Assembly: GCF_003478335.1 (NCBI RefSeq)
Contig: NZ_QUFB01000045.1
Coordinates: 1-24,436, forward strand
Direction of reading: 5' to 3'
Length of the DNA stretch: 24,436 bases
Source: Clostridium sp. AM49-4BH
Lineage (GTDB): Bacteria > Bacillota > Clostridia > Lachnospirales > Lachnospiraceae
Shown here: positions 16,034 through 23,811 of the stretch, piece after piece
Layout: each line of letters starts with the position of its first letter
Position numbering within the stretch: the stretch's first letter is position 1
Translations under genes and position numbers: made by a program
Notes under the pieces: model-generated
The model's input: only the letters and a program-made list of their open reading frames with translations
Databases searched by the model: none
Told to the model about the DNA's origin: nothing

Positions 16034-17896
16034 TTAGTGACTAACATTGTCGTCCTTGATCACCTGTACGAGTTTATGGCGAAATGCTTTCTCTGAAATA
16101 TTATTATCGTGGAAAGCAAAACGGTTAAAGTCAAATTCCGCATGACATACATCATCTTTGGTGAATATATCCGGTGTACGCTTCTGCTCCTCCGGCCAAA
16201 AGATAACGATACAGCCATAAGGTTCCCTGATATTCGCATCCATCTTGTCTGCAAATGGTGTGGCAAGGCTTTGATCGATCATGACTACATGAGCGTATTG
16301 ACCTACAACTTTTGCAAGTCTCGTTCCATTGATCGTAAAGGTATTCATATCATAGCCATCCGTAAACTCACTGCCTTCCGCAGAAGACTGTGTATTTTGC
16401 TGGACGATGGCGATCAGTGGCAGGTGGCGATTTGGATCTTTTACCAGTTCGCAGTAAGAAGTAAAATCTTCCGGCGTAGTTATAAATTGTGCCTTTGTGC
16501 CAAGTCTGACAACGTCAACGAAACCTACCTTTGAAGAAAGATCATTCATGAAAGATGGTTTGCTAAAACTGATCTGGTGCGAAGCACCGTGTGGCATATC
16601 GCGAGATGTCATATGATAAAAATGAAGTTTGCCATCACTCAACATAGCAACAGAAGAATGAATATGCCATAATGTACCGATCTGTTTGCTGTCTATGTGA
16701 TTTAACTTCATGGAAAATGTCATATCTTCCGGTCGATAATCAATCTTTAATTGGTAGCCTGGCAGTTTGTTCTGATAAGAGCATAGTTCCTCAGGCATAT
16801 CTTCAAAAACAGGATTCAACTTAAAACGAGCCCATTTATAAATGATATTTGATGCGTTTGTAAATTCGGACGCAAGTGATCTGACTTCTTTATGCAATAA
16901 ATAGGTTTCCAGATGGAACAATACCGCAGAATCCAGTCTTGCAAAGTGAGAACGCGAACGCATTTTCTCATCACGGATAATAGGAAGTTTGTCACAGATG
17001 GCTGCGATCTCCTCATTATGGATCTTACTGTCATTCAAAAGCTTGACGATCAGGTTATAACTAGGCTGTGGCGCATCCAGTTTGAGCAGTTCGCGGATCA
17101 GATCCTTGCGTTTGCATTTGAAAAACTGTTTTGCAATCTCCTTGTCCCGGTCAAACAGTTCTAAAATTGCAGGATCAAGTTCGCTGTTATCATCCATATG
17201 GATTCGGAATTTGCTTTTTAGCATCAATTCCCAGTTGGCATTTTTGTAATGGTTATAAGAGAGTTGTTCAAATAACTGGACAAGTGACCAGTCACTTAGT
17301 TCCAAGTTGGCGAGGATGCAGTTCAAAATGCGAGACAATTCTTCGCTGCCACGCCAAAATTCATTGTCTGACAGGAGACTTTTGTAACGCATATCATGTT
17401 CAATCTCGTGCCATCCCTCAAAAAATACGGTACGAAATTGAATTTCAAAGGTTGTATCAATAGGCAGCGTCCACATGTCCTTTTTGTAGACTTTGAAATA
17501 TTCCGATGGGAAACGGAATACACCGTTGATCTTGGTTGCCTTAAATTCATTGGCAGTGGCATTGGTGCGAGACCAATGGTCTAACATCTGAAAGGTACTC
17601 TCCATAATATCACGGCAGATGCTAAGATCATCATAATAATACAAAACGACGCGTATGCCGATCAAATCCTGTAGTTTTTTGGGATTTTGTTCGGTCCCGT
17701 ATTGACGTCTGATCAGTTTGTTGGCAATAGAATCTGTCGATTTCACTCTGGAAAAAATACGAAAATATAAACCGCATGAACGAAATATTTCCTGTACGGC
17801 ATCCGTCAGATGTTCACAAAATTCTGTTAATTTATCAAAATCGATTTCTTGTTCGATCTGTTGTTGTAGTAACACTTTCTTTTCGTCATCCCTCAT
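16034..17896 (-). CDS. RelA/SpoT-domain protein with a long unrecognised C-terminal region
   Basis: The protein has 620 residues. The N-terminal ~200 show the nucleotidyltransferase domain of alarmone synthetases: SRVKSTDSIANKLIRR (about 49-64, carrying the ATP-binding Arg/Lys), LQDLIGIRVVLYY (about 75-87, with the metal-binding Asp 77) and FEIQFRTVFFEGWHEIEHDM (150-169, with catalytic-type Glu 151), then RYKS. The segment that normally reads GYRSYH/GYQSIH, which holds the guanine-stacking Tyr, is instead NGVFRFPSEYFKV, so substrate use may differ. Residues ~230-370 are mostly helical and charged. The last third (about 370-590) contains LPLIAIVQQ, GQYAHVVMID and PYGCIVIFWPEE, which I recognise only loosely. 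There is no membrane segment and no HD hydrolase domain. ATG 17896 has GGAGGA 6 bases upstream, and a promoter lies at 17921-17951. A small alarmone synthetase or a toxin-like pyrophosphotransferase with a regulatory or sensing C-terminus is inferred. Confidence 0.8.
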   Translation of the reverse strand: MRDDEKKVLLQQQIEQEIDFDKLTEFCEHLTDAVQEIFRSCGLYFRIFSRVKSTDSIANKLIRRQYGTEQNPKKLQDLIGIRVVLYYYDDLSICRDIMESTFQMLDHWSRTNATANEFKATKINGVFRFPSEYFKVYKKDMWTLPIDTTFEIQFRTVFFEGWHEIEHDMRYKSLLSDNEFWRGSEELSRILNCILANLELSDWSLVQLFEQLSYNHYKNANWELMLKSKFRIHMDDNSELDPAILELFDRDKEIAKQFFKCKRKDLIRELLKLDAPQPSYNLIVKLLNDSKIHNEEIAAICDKLPIIRDEKMRSRSHFARLDSAVLFHLETYLLHKEVRSLASEFTNASNIIYKWARFKLNPVFEDMPEELCSYQNKLPGYQLKIDYRPEDMTFSMKLNHIDSKQIGTLWHIHSSVAMLSDGKLHFYHMTSRDMPHGASHQISFSKPSFMNDLSSKVGFVDVVRLGTKAQFITTPEDFTSYCELVKDPNRHLPLIAIVQQNTQSSAEGSEFTDGYDMNTFTINGTRLAKVVGQYAHVVMIDQSLATPFADKMDANIREPYGCIVIFWPEEQKRTPDIFTKDDVCHAEFDFNRFAFHDNNISEKAFRHKLVQVIKDDNVSH

Positions 17897-17920
17897 TCAC
17901 ATTCCTCCAAAATACATTAT

Positions 17921-17951
17921 ATTATATCATACATTAATTAGCCTCTTTCAA
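17921..17951 (-). promoter_or_regulatory. Promoter of the RelA/SpoT-domain gene
   Basis: Read on the minus strand, TTGAAA (17951-17946) is followed by a 19-base spacer and a perfect TATAAT (17926-17921) preceded by TGA, an extended -10. The start codon lies 25 bases downstream of the -10. The spacer is longer than ideal, which the extended -10 may compensate. Confidence 0.6.
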
Positions 17952-17958
17952 ACTCGCA

Positions 17959-18019
17959 AATTCGCTGTTTCAGAGCTTATTCGCTTGTTTCACAAGCTTA
18001 TTTGCTCGTTAATGAGCCC
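17959..18019. repeat. Three tandem ~20-base units, each able to form a small hairpin
   Basis: Three related units lie head to tail: 17959-17978 (ATTCGCTGTTTCAGAGCTT core), 17979-17999 (ATTCGCTTGTTTCACAAGCTT-like) and 18000-18019 (ATTTGCTCGTTAATGAGC core). Each begins ATTYGC and contains a short self-complementary part, for example GCTTGT/ACAAGC in the second and GCTC/GAGC in the third. They continue into the hairpin block at 18026-18151. Confidence 0.7.
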
Positions 18020-18025
18020 AGTGTG

Positions 18026-18151
18026 TTCATTATATCACAAATTCGCAACGCAAGGGAGCTTGTTCACTTGCGCAGAATTTGTGAACGACAAAATCATAAA
18101 GCGCAATGCGCGGCAGATGCGTAGCATCTGGATTTTGGAGTCATTATATCA
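18026..18151. repeat. Hairpin-rich palindromic element bounded by an 11-base direct repeat
   Basis: The block contains an imperfect inverted repeat (TCACAAATTC...GCAAG at 18035-18054 with CTTGCGCAGAATTTGTGA at 18067-18084), then GCGC-AAT-GCGC (18101-18111) and CAGATGC-GTA-GCATCTG (18114-18130). TCATTATATCA occurs at both ends (18027-18037 and 18141-18151), like a target duplication. There is no coding potential. With the tandem units next to it, this accounts for most of the 414-base gene-free gap 17897-18310. It looks like a dispersed intergenic palindromic element, but only one copy is in the window. Confidence 0.65.
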
Positions 18152-18171
18152 TATTCCTGTATCCGCGTGTA

Positions 18172-18199
18172 TTGTTTTTTGGACGTGTTCTGTTATAAT
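18172..18199 (+). promoter_or_regulatory. Promoter of the YcxB-tsaE-tsaB operon
   Basis: TTGTTT (18172-18177) is followed by a 16-base spacer and TATAAT (18194-18199), with the extended -10 element TGT in front (18191-18193). The first gene of the operon begins about 110 bases downstream. Confidence 0.6.
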
Positions 18200-18310
18200 A
18201 AGATGGCGAATGCTTTTTTTACAATTGATAGGAAATTGCTGTTATATTGCGTGGCAAAAGCAAAGCGCTGGCTTTGTCTTTTCAGCAAGTTGAAAGGAAT
18301 GAGATATCAT

Positions 18311-18850
18311 ATGAAAGAATTAGAGTTTAACATTGATCTTACGACAGGTGAATTATATCGATTTTCGATGCGTCATACGTATTGCAGCGTGTCCGGCGCA
18401 GTTGGCGTATTGATCAGCCTTGGCAGCTGGGTGATCTGTGCGACACGTTATCAGACGTTGGATCGCACGGCGTTTATCGCACTGATCATTATTGGCTGTC
18501 TGTTCACCATTGTGCAGCCGGTCATGTTATATCAGAAGGCTTGGAAGCAAAAGAAACAGAATGAGGCGATCAATGCGGTACTACACTATTGTATATCTGA
18601 GGACGGCATTATTGTGTCGCAGGGGCAGCAGGAGGCAAAAGTGCACTGGTATGAAATTCGCAAGACGGTGAAGACAAAATCAGCACTTTACTTATACATG
18701 TCACAGGTTCGAGCGTTTATTTTTCCAAAGGAACAGTTAGCGGACTGCTATGATGAGGTATGTGCTCTGGTGGAGGAGCGAAGAGCTGCCTATAAGGATT
18801 ATGAACCGACACAGGAGGAACAGATCGATGACACAAAGCATGGAGAGTAA
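18311..18850 (+). CDS. YcxB-like membrane protein
   Basis: The protein has 179 residues. An N-terminal segment (MKELEFNIDLTTGELYRFSM) leads to two membrane helices (about residues 28-47 and 56-77), then a soluble C-terminal domain with CISEDGIIVSQGQQEAKVHW, YEIRKTVKTKSALYLYMSQ and AFIFPKEQL. This pattern matches the YcxB-like C-terminal domain family, whose function is unknown. ATG 18311 gives the natural family N-terminus. The in-frame ATG 18299 adds four residues but sits directly on GAAAGG. Neither start has ideal spacing. The final 23 bases overlap tsaE, so it is co-transcribed with the tRNA modification genes, although no functional link is evident. Confidence 0.75.
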   Translation: MKELEFNIDLTTGELYRFSMRHTYCSVSGAVGVLISLGSWVICATRYQTLDRTAFIALIIIGCLFTIVQPVMLYQKAWKQKKQNEAINAVLHYCISEDGIIVSQGQQEAKVHWYEIRKTVKTKSALYLYMSQVRAFIFPKEQLADCYDEVCALVEERRAAYKDYEPTQEEQIDDTKHGE

Positions 18851-19274
18851 TTCGGAGAAAGAGACATGGGAGATCGGCAACAGGATCGCGCAACAGTGTG
18901 AGGCGGGAACGATCGTATTACTGCATGGAGATCTTGGCGTTGGTAAAACGGTTTTTACCAAAGGGTTTGCGGCAGGATTGGGCGTGGAAGAACCGGTGAA
19001 CAGTCCGACTTTTACGATCATACAGATTTATGAAAGCGGACGTCTTCCGTTATATCATTTTGATGTATACCGCATAGCCGATGTAGAGGAAATGGATGAG
19101 ATCGGTTATGAAGATTACTTTTTTGGCGATGGCGTATGCTTGATCGAGTGGGCAGAGCTTATTCGTGACATTTTGCCGGAACAATGCGTTGAGGTTACCA
19201 TCACCAAAGAGTTGGATAAAGGGTTTGATTTCCGACGCATACAGGTGACGGGCATAGAAGGAGGTTTGCAGTGA
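18828..19274 (+). CDS. tsaE: tRNA threonylcarbamoyladenosine biosynthesis ATPase TsaE
   Basis: TsaE is the small ATPase of the bacterial t6A complex (TsaB-TsaD-TsaE), which modifies A37 of tRNAs that read ANN codons. Visible motifs are Walker A GDLGVGKT (residues 34-41), NSPTF (58-62), HFDVYR (77-82) and LIEWAE (105-110), all family signatures. At 148 residues it has normal length. ATG 18828 has AGGAGG at 18813-18818, 9 bases upstream; longer in-frame starts lie deep inside the preceding gene. Its stop overlaps the GTG start of tsaB. Confidence 0.95.
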   Translation: MTQSMESNSEKETWEIGNRIAQQCEAGTIVLLHGDLGVGKTVFTKGFAAGLGVEEPVNSPTFTIIQIYESGRLPLYHFDVYRIADVEEMDEIGYEDYFFGDGVCLIEWAELIRDILPEQCVEVTITKELDKGFDFRRIQVTGIEGGLQ

Positions 19275-19999
19275 AATTATTAGCAATAGAAAGTTCGGGA
19301 TTGGTGGCATCAGCCGCAGTGTTTGCAGATGACACGATAGTAGCAGAATTTACAGTCAATAATAAGCAGACACATTCGCAGACCTTACTGCCAATGATCG
19401 ACCAAGTAGTTACGATGTCCGGTATCGACCTCAAAGAAATCGATGCCATAGCAACAACCTCTGGTCCCGGTTCTTTTACCGGACTCAGGATCGGGGCTGC
19501 GACAGCTAAGGGGTTAGGGCTGGCGCTACACAAACCGATCGTTCCGATCACAACATTGGAGGCACTGGCATTTCGACTGGCAGGCAGAGAGGGAAATATC
19601 TGTCCGATGATGGATGCGAGACGTAATCAGGTTTATGCAGGAGTTTACCGTGTCGGGGATATGTTATTGGAGTGCGTGACCGGACAAAAAGCAGTTTCCA
19701 TTGAAGACTATATTGCGGAGTTAAATGATCTGGGGGATCCTGTTACCGTTTTGGGAGATGGCGTTCCGGCGCACCGCGAGGCATTACAACAGGGACTTAA
19801 CGTAGCGTGGCAGGAAGCACCGGCTCATATGAACAGACAGAGTGCTGCTTCGGTAGCTGTTTTAGGTGCACGTTATTATGACGAAGGAAAGATAGTATCT
19901 GCCGAAGCGTTCCGGCCGGATTATCTTCGTAAATCACAAGCGGAGCGTGAGCGAGAAGCAAGGCTTGCCGCAGGAGAAAAGCATGACAGGGATGAATAG
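19271..19999 (+). CDS. tsaB: tRNA threonylcarbamoyladenosine biosynthesis protein TsaB
   Basis: TsaB is the ASKHA-fold partner that dimerises with TsaD for t6A formation. The N-terminus MKLLAIESSGLVASAAVFAD and the segment IATTSGPGSFTGLRIGAATA (about 58-77) are diagnostic, followed by MMDARRNQVYAGVY. The protein has 242 residues. It starts at GTG 19271, inside the tsaE stop codon, with AAGGAGG at 19258-19264. The 3' end overlaps rimI by 17 bases. Confidence 0.95.
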   Translation: MKLLAIESSGLVASAAVFADDTIVAEFTVNNKQTHSQTLLPMIDQVVTMSGIDLKEIDAIATTSGPGSFTGLRIGAATAKGLGLALHKPIVPITTLEALAFRLAGREGNICPMMDARRNQVYAGVYRVGDMLLECVTGQKAVSIEDYIAELNDLGDPVTVLGDGVPAHREALQQGLNVAWQEAPAHMNRQSAASVAVLGARYYDEGKIVSAEAFRPDYLRKSQAEREREARLAAGEKHDRDE

Positions 20000-20447
20000 C
20001 CAAAATAGAATTCGGTACATGACAGACGAGGACGTTGGTGATGTGTGCAGGATCGATGCTGCCAGCTTTGCAAAACCTTGGCAGCAGGAGGAATTTATTA
20101 AAGCTGTTCATAGAGAAGATACGATCTATCTGGTTGCGGATAGCGGATCGGCAATCGTTGGATTTTGTGGATTATGGTGTTCCATGGAAGATGCGGATCT
20201 ATGCCATATTGCCGTAGCGCCGGAGCAGCGTTCCCAAGGTATTGCGACACAATTATTAGGTATGGCAATAACAGAGTGCGAACATCGTGGTGTGAAACGT
20301 ATTCTATTGGAGGTGCGGGCTTCCAATACAGCAGCAATACACTGTTATCATCAAATGGGTTTTGTGCAGATCGGAATAAGAAAGAAATATTATTCGCAGC
20401 CGAAAGAGGATGCGCTGCTATTAGAACATCAAATCACAAACAATTGA
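19983..20447 (+). CDS. rimI: Ribosomal protein S18 alanine N-acetyltransferase RimI-like GNAT
   Basis: This is a GNAT acetyltransferase that by family acetylates the N-terminal Ala of ribosomal protein S18. The acetyl-CoA loop is IAVAPEQRSQGIATQLL (about 76-92). The C-terminal pattern LLEVRASNTAAIHCYHQMGF is the RimI signature, followed by KYY. At 154 residues it has normal length. ATG 19983 has CAGGAG 6 bases upstream and overlaps tsaB by 17 bases. Location right after tsaB is the classic arrangement, which separates it from other GNATs; the substrate is inferred from that. Confidence 0.88.
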   Translation: MTGMNSQNRIRYMTDEDVGDVCRIDAASFAKPWQQEEFIKAVHREDTIYLVADSGSAIVGFCGLWCSMEDADLCHIAVAPEQRSQGIATQLLGMAITECEHRGVKRILLEVRASNTAAIHCYHQMGFVQIGIRKKYYSQPKEDALLLEHQITNN

Positions 20448-20491
20448 TATGTTAGGCGGGATACGGCAGAACAATTGACAGAGATTACCAC

Positions 20492-20520
20492 TGTACATTA
20501 CATTGCGGACACAGTATACT
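20492..20520 (+). promoter_or_regulatory. Weak candidate promoter between rimI and the small CxxC gene
   Basis: TGTACA (20492-20497) is followed after 17 bases by TATACT (20515-20520). A further TATAAT stands at 20569-20574 without a clear -35, and a TTGACA at 20475-20480 lacks a well-placed -10. Any one of these could serve; none is compelling. Confidence 0.25.
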
Positions 20521-20596
20521 GACGTTGTAAAACAGCAGGCACAGTAAATGTAAAAAGGCGGATCAATGTATAATGTAATGAGCAGAAAGGATGAGA

Positions 20597-20803
20597 ATGA
20601 TGTATTGCAACGCATGCGGAAAAAAACTGAAGATGCAACATGATGTGTTGTTAGAAGATGCTTTTGAGGCAAAAAAACAATGGGGATTCTTTTCCAAAAA
20701 AGATATGAAATTGCATTCTTTTGTATTATGCGAAGAGTGCTATGACCGTATTACGGCGCAATTTGTAATTCCACCTGATGTCAGTGAAGTGACGGAATTA
20801 TAA
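20597..20803 (+). CDS. Small CxxC protein, probable zinc ribbon
   Basis: The protein has about 68 residues and two Cys pairs, CNAC near the N-terminus and CEEC at about residue 47, the spacing of a zinc ribbon or treble-clef knuckle. Between them lies a charged stretch with FFSKKDMKLHSFVLCEECYD. No family is recognised beyond this. ATG 20597 follows AGAAAGG at 20584-20590 by 6 bases; ATG 20591 directly abuts that site, and ATG 20600 is also possible. It sits alone between rimI and the RNase Z gene. The function is unknown; nucleic-acid or protein binding is only a guess from the Cys pattern. Confidence 0.7.
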   Translation: MMYCNACGKKLKMQHDVLLEDAFEAKKQWGFFSKKDMKLHSFVLCEECYDRITAQFVIPPDVSEVTEL

Positions 20804-20883
20804 GAATATCGGAGTCTGCGAAAGTGCAGAAATGATCGGAGCAGCCGGATAAGAGACCTTGGAAGATAGGAAGGAAAACAGTA

Positions 20884-21792
20884 ATGTTAGATTTGTGCTT
20901 GTTAGGAACTAGCGGAATGATGCCGCTTCCGGGCAGGGCGTTGACAGCGCTTATGGCTCGATTCGGCGGCAGCAGCCTGCTTATAGACTGCGGAGAGGGG
21001 ACGCAGGTGGCGATCCGTGAAAGAGGATGGAGCTTTCATCCGATCGATACCATCTGCTTTACACATTATCATGGCGATCATATCAGCGGGCTGCCGGGAC
21101 TGCTTTTGTCTATGGGCAATGCAGAGCGCAAAGAGCCGGTGACTCTGATCGGACCACGTGGTCTGCAGAAAGTGGTAGAATCTCTATTAGTGATTGCACA
21201 GGGGTTACCCTTTGAATTGCAATATATCGAATTGACGGACAAAGAGCAGGATTTGGAATGTAATGGATATCATCTGCATGCCTTTCGTGTGAATCACAAT
21301 GTCACCTGTTATGGATATACGATAGAAATTCCGCGTAGTGGGCGCTTTTTTCCGGAGCGTGCCAAAGAGCAGGGGATCCCGGTACAGTATTGGAACCGGC
21401 TTCAGCATGGAGAGACGGTGGAATCGCCGGAGGGCATTTATACACCGGACATGGTGCTTGGTGCCCCTAGAAAGGGACTGAAAGTTACATATTGTACAGA
21501 CACCAGACCAACAGCCGGCCTTACCAAGAATGCTTCCATGTCAGATTTGTTGATCTGCGAAGGAATGTACGGTGACAAAGAAAAGAAAGCTAAAGCGGTA
21601 GAAAATAAGCATATGATGTTTTTGGAGGCTGCACAGATGGCAAAAGAAGCTGAGGTTAAGGAACTTTGGCTGACGCATTACAGCCCATCGTTACTGTATC
21701 CGCAAAATTACATGCGGGAAGTATGCAAGATCTTTCCAAATGCAGTGGCAGGCAAAGATGGAATGAGTTGTACCTTGGAATTTGAGGATTGA
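20884..21792 (+). CDS. rnz: Ribonuclease Z
   Basis: This endonuclease removes 3' trailers from tRNA precursors. It is a metallo-beta-lactamase fold with the core motif FTHYHGDHISGLPGLL (about 59-74, supplying the zinc-binding His and Asp), LIDCGEGTQVAIRE, the further His in RVNHNVTCYGYTIE (138), Asp in YCTDTRPTAGL (206) and His in LWLTHYSP (265). At 302 residues it matches the short bacterial RNase Z. AAGGAAGG precedes ATG 20884. It sits between t6A genes and upstream of two tRNA-Ser genes, consistent with a tRNA-maturation theme. Confidence 0.95.
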   Translation: MLDLCLLGTSGMMPLPGRALTALMARFGGSSLLIDCGEGTQVAIRERGWSFHPIDTICFTHYHGDHISGLPGLLLSMGNAERKEPVTLIGPRGLQKVVESLLVIAQGLPFELQYIELTDKEQDLECNGYHLHAFRVNHNVTCYGYTIEIPRSGRFFPERAKEQGIPVQYWNRLQHGETVESPEGIYTPDMVLGAPRKGLKVTYCTDTRPTAGLTKNASMSDLLICEGMYGDKEKKAKAVENKHMMFLEAAQMAKEAEVKELWLTHYSPSLLYPQNYMREVCKIFPNAVAGKDGMSCTLEFED

Positions 21793-21900
21793 TATTTGAC
21801 GATCACCTGTGTACAATAAAGAAAACAGACTATGGCAACAGATGTGAAGTTTTCGCAGGAGTCGATATAGAGACAACTTCATGGAAATGGAGGAAGCAGC

Positions 21901-22509
21901 ATGAACAAGAAAAAGATTGGCATTACTTTTGTGGCGCTGGTGTGTCTTGCTGTAGTTGTTTTAACGATATTTTATATGATCAGTAACGGCAAGATCAGTG
22001 GGAGCAGAGAAAGTAAAAGCTCGACAACGGAAGTTGATAAGCTGATGAGTAAAGATTTGGATAATGGTTATCCGGAAACGCCAACGGAAGTGTTGAAGTT
22101 ATATTGGAGATATAATAAATGTTTATACAACACAACTCTGACTGATAAAGAATATAACAAATTGTTAAAGCAGCTGCGTAAATTGTATGATGCAGAATTA
22201 CTGGACGTCAAAGACAATGCGTGGGAGAAGATGTATAAGCGCCTGGCAAAGGAACAGAAAAGTTACAAAAAGAAAGAACAAACGATTTCTACATATGTAG
22301 TGCAGCCGGCAGGCAGCATCGAGTACACAACGATCAATAAAAGGGAATGTGCAACGGTCATTACCGGAACTTTGACGAAAGCAAAGCAGAAACGTATGCA
22401 GATATATGAAAAATTTCTCTGCCGCAAGGATGCCAAAGGAAAATGGCGTATCTTGGGTTGGGAGCAGACGACCGACAAAGAGGAAATAGCGACATTAGGA
22501 GATAATTAA
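21901..22509 (+). CDS. Small exported/membrane-anchored protein, DUF6715-like
   Basis: The protein has 202 residues. It starts with a basic N-terminus (MNKKKIG) and one hydrophobic segment (about residues 8-27), followed by a Ser/Lys-rich linker and a soluble domain. This makes it a single-pass or signal-anchored protein facing outward. Features include [47 protein letters not shown] and [19 protein letters not shown] near the end. The pattern matches what I recall as DUF6715, a Lachnospiraceae family of unknown function; I cannot confirm this by search. AATGGAGG lies upstream of ATG 21901. It ends 2 bases before tsaD, so both are probably co-transcribed. Confidence 0.75.
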   Translation: MNKKKIGITFVALVCLAVVVLTIFYMISNGKISGSRESKSSTTEVDKLMSKDLDNGYPETPTEVLKLYWRYNKCLYNTTLTDKEYNKLLKQLRKLYDAELLDVKDNAWEKMYKRLAKEQKSYKKKEQTISTYVVQPAGSIEYTTINKRECATVITGTLTKAKQKRMQIYEKFLCRKDAKGKWRILGWEQTTDKEEIATLGDN

Positions 22510-22511
22510 CA

Positions 22512-23531
22512 ATGGAACAGGATGTATTAATATTAGGAATTGAGAGTTCATGCGATGAAACAGCAGCCTCGGTTGTGCGTAATGGCAGAGAGGTACTGTC
22601 GAACGTGATCTCCTCGCAGATAGACATTCATACCTTATATGGTGGTGTGGTGCCGGAGATTGCGTCCAGAAAGCATATAGAACGCATTAACTATGTGATT
22701 GAAGATGCATTAAAGCAGGCCAAAGTTACATTGGAAGACATTACAGCGGTCAGTGTGACCTATGGACCGGGTCTGGTTGGAGCACTTTTGGTAGGAGTTG
22801 GTGCGGCAAAAGCAATCGCCTATGCTGCAGGAAAGCCATTAGTTGGAGTGCACCATATCGAGGGGCATATTGCTGCTAATTACATTGAACACCAAGAACT
22901 AGAGCCACCGTTTCTTTGCCTTGTCGTATCCGGTGGTCATACGCATTTGGTGCAGGTGCATAGTTATACGGAATTTGAGGTGATCGGCTGTACACATGAT
23001 GATGCTGCCGGGGAAGCTTTTGATAAAGTAGCAAGGGCTATCGGATTAGGTTATCCGGGAGGACCGAAGATCGACAAACTTGCCAAGGAAGGAAATCCGC
23101 AGGCAATTGATTTCCCGCGTGCTAAAGTAGATGGATCGGCATTTGACTTTAGTTTTTCCGGCGTGAAGTCGGCGGTGCTTAATTATCTCAATGGATGTGA
23201 AATGAAACAAATAGAAGTGAATCGTGCAGATGTAGCGGCATCGTTTCAACAAGCAGTTGTGGATGTGCTGGTAGAAAGAGGGATTCGTGCAGCAAAGCAG
23301 CTTGGAGAAAACCGTATTGCAGTTGCCGGAGGTGTTGCGTCTAATTCTGCCCTTCGAGCAGCAATGACAGAGAGATGTCAGCAAGAGGGAATAGAGTTGT
23401 GCTATCCATCGCCAATTTTTTGCACAGACAATGCTGCGATGATCGCTGTTCAGGGATATTATGAATACATGGCAGGAACACGCAGTGGTTTGGATTTGAA
23501 TGCCGTTCCAAATCTTAAGATTGGGCAATAA
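22512..23531 (+). CDS. tsaD: tRNA N6-adenosine threonylcarbamoyltransferase TsaD
   Basis: TsaD is the catalytic subunit of the t6A complex and transfers the threonylcarbamoyl group from threonylcarbamoyl-AMP to A37 of tRNA. The ASKHA fold is clear: [13 protein letters not shown] (8-20), [12 protein letters not shown] (44-55), [13 protein letters not shown] (83-95), metal-binding HHIEGH (114-119, His 115 and His 119), [32 protein letters not shown], and [14 protein letters not shown] with [10 protein letters not shown] at the end. At 339 residues it has the usual length. AGGAG lies about 10 bases before ATG 22512. It completes the bacterial set with TsaE and TsaB upstream; TsaC/Sua5 is not in this window. 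Confidence 0.97.
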   Translation: MEQDVLILGIESSCDETAASVVRNGREVLSNVISSQIDIHTLYGGVVPEIASRKHIERINYVIEDALKQAKVTLEDITAVSVTYGPGLVGALLVGVGAAKAIAYAAGKPLVGVHHIEGHIAANYIEHQELEPPFLCLVVSGGHTHLVQVHSYTEFEVIGCTHDDAAGEAFDKVARAIGLGYPGGPKIDKLAKEGNPQAIDFPRAKVDGSAFDFSFSGVKSAVLNYLNGCEMKQIEVNRADVAASFQQAVVDVLVERGIRAAKQLGENRIAVAGGVASNSALRAAMTERCQQEGIELCYPSPIFCTDNAAMIAVQGYYEYMAGTRSGLDLNAVPNLKIGQ

Positions 23532-23585
23532 TGATTGCTATTAATTACATTCCGGCAAATATTTCTGAAAAAGGAAAAAAAGTGC

Positions 23586-23615
23586 TTGACGAATGAATGG
23601 TTACAGTGGTATACT
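23586..23615 (+). promoter_or_regulatory. Promoter of the tRNA-Ser genes
   Basis: TTGACG (23586-23591) is followed after 18 bases by TATACT (23610-23615). It is the best promoter match in the stretch between tsaD and the first tRNA and gives a short 5' leader of about 60 bases. Confidence 0.7.
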
Positions 23616-23683
23616 TGCAAAGCAGCGTTTGAGGCAGACGGCTGGAAAGTGAGAACTGCCACACACTGTAACCTTACAAATAT

Positions 23684-23769
23684 GGAGAGATATCGAAGTG
23701 GTCATAACGAGGCGGTCTTGAAAACCGTTTGTCCGCAAGGGCGCGTGGGTTCGAATCCCACTCTCTCCG
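23684..23769 (+). tRNA. tRNA-Ser (anticodon UGA)
   Basis: The acceptor stem GGAGAGA (23684-23690) pairs with TCTCTCC (23762-23768), and the discriminator G is at 23769. The anticodon stem 23712-23716/23724-23728 encloses the loop CTTGAAA with anticodon TGA at 23719-23721. A long variable arm (TTTGTCCGCAAGGGCG) marks it as a class II tRNA, and the T-arm is GTGGGTTCGAATCCCAC. No CCA is encoded, so CCA must be added after transcription. Confidence 0.96.
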
Positions 23770-23811
23770 TTATATAGAATACTGTGTAAGATTTAGCTCG
23801 GATATGAGTCG

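Noticed and set aside
17959..18130. A possible CRISPR array.
   Set aside because: The units are contiguous, diverged and about 20 bases long with no unique spacers, and there are no cas genes nearby.
17718..18293. A 191-codon plus-strand frame running from the RelA/SpoT-domain gene across the repeat block.
   Set aside because: It overlaps the 5' end, promoter and hairpins of the opposite gene, and its Cys/Ser/His-rich translation resembles no protein.
20496..20580. CATTACATT and AATGTAATG as a long-range hairpin before the small CxxC gene.
   Set aside because: Only 9 pairs with a 67-base loop in AT-rich DNA; it is too weak to call a regulatory structure.
21844..21881. TGAAGTT/AACTTCA inverted repeat between rnz and the exported-protein gene as a terminator.
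   Set aside because: The stem is 7 bases with a 24-base loop and is not followed by a T-run; it is probably chance.
23535..23777. An 80-codon plus-strand frame after tsaD.
   Set aside because: Its 3' half is the tRNA-Ser(UGA) gene itself, so it is not a protein gene.
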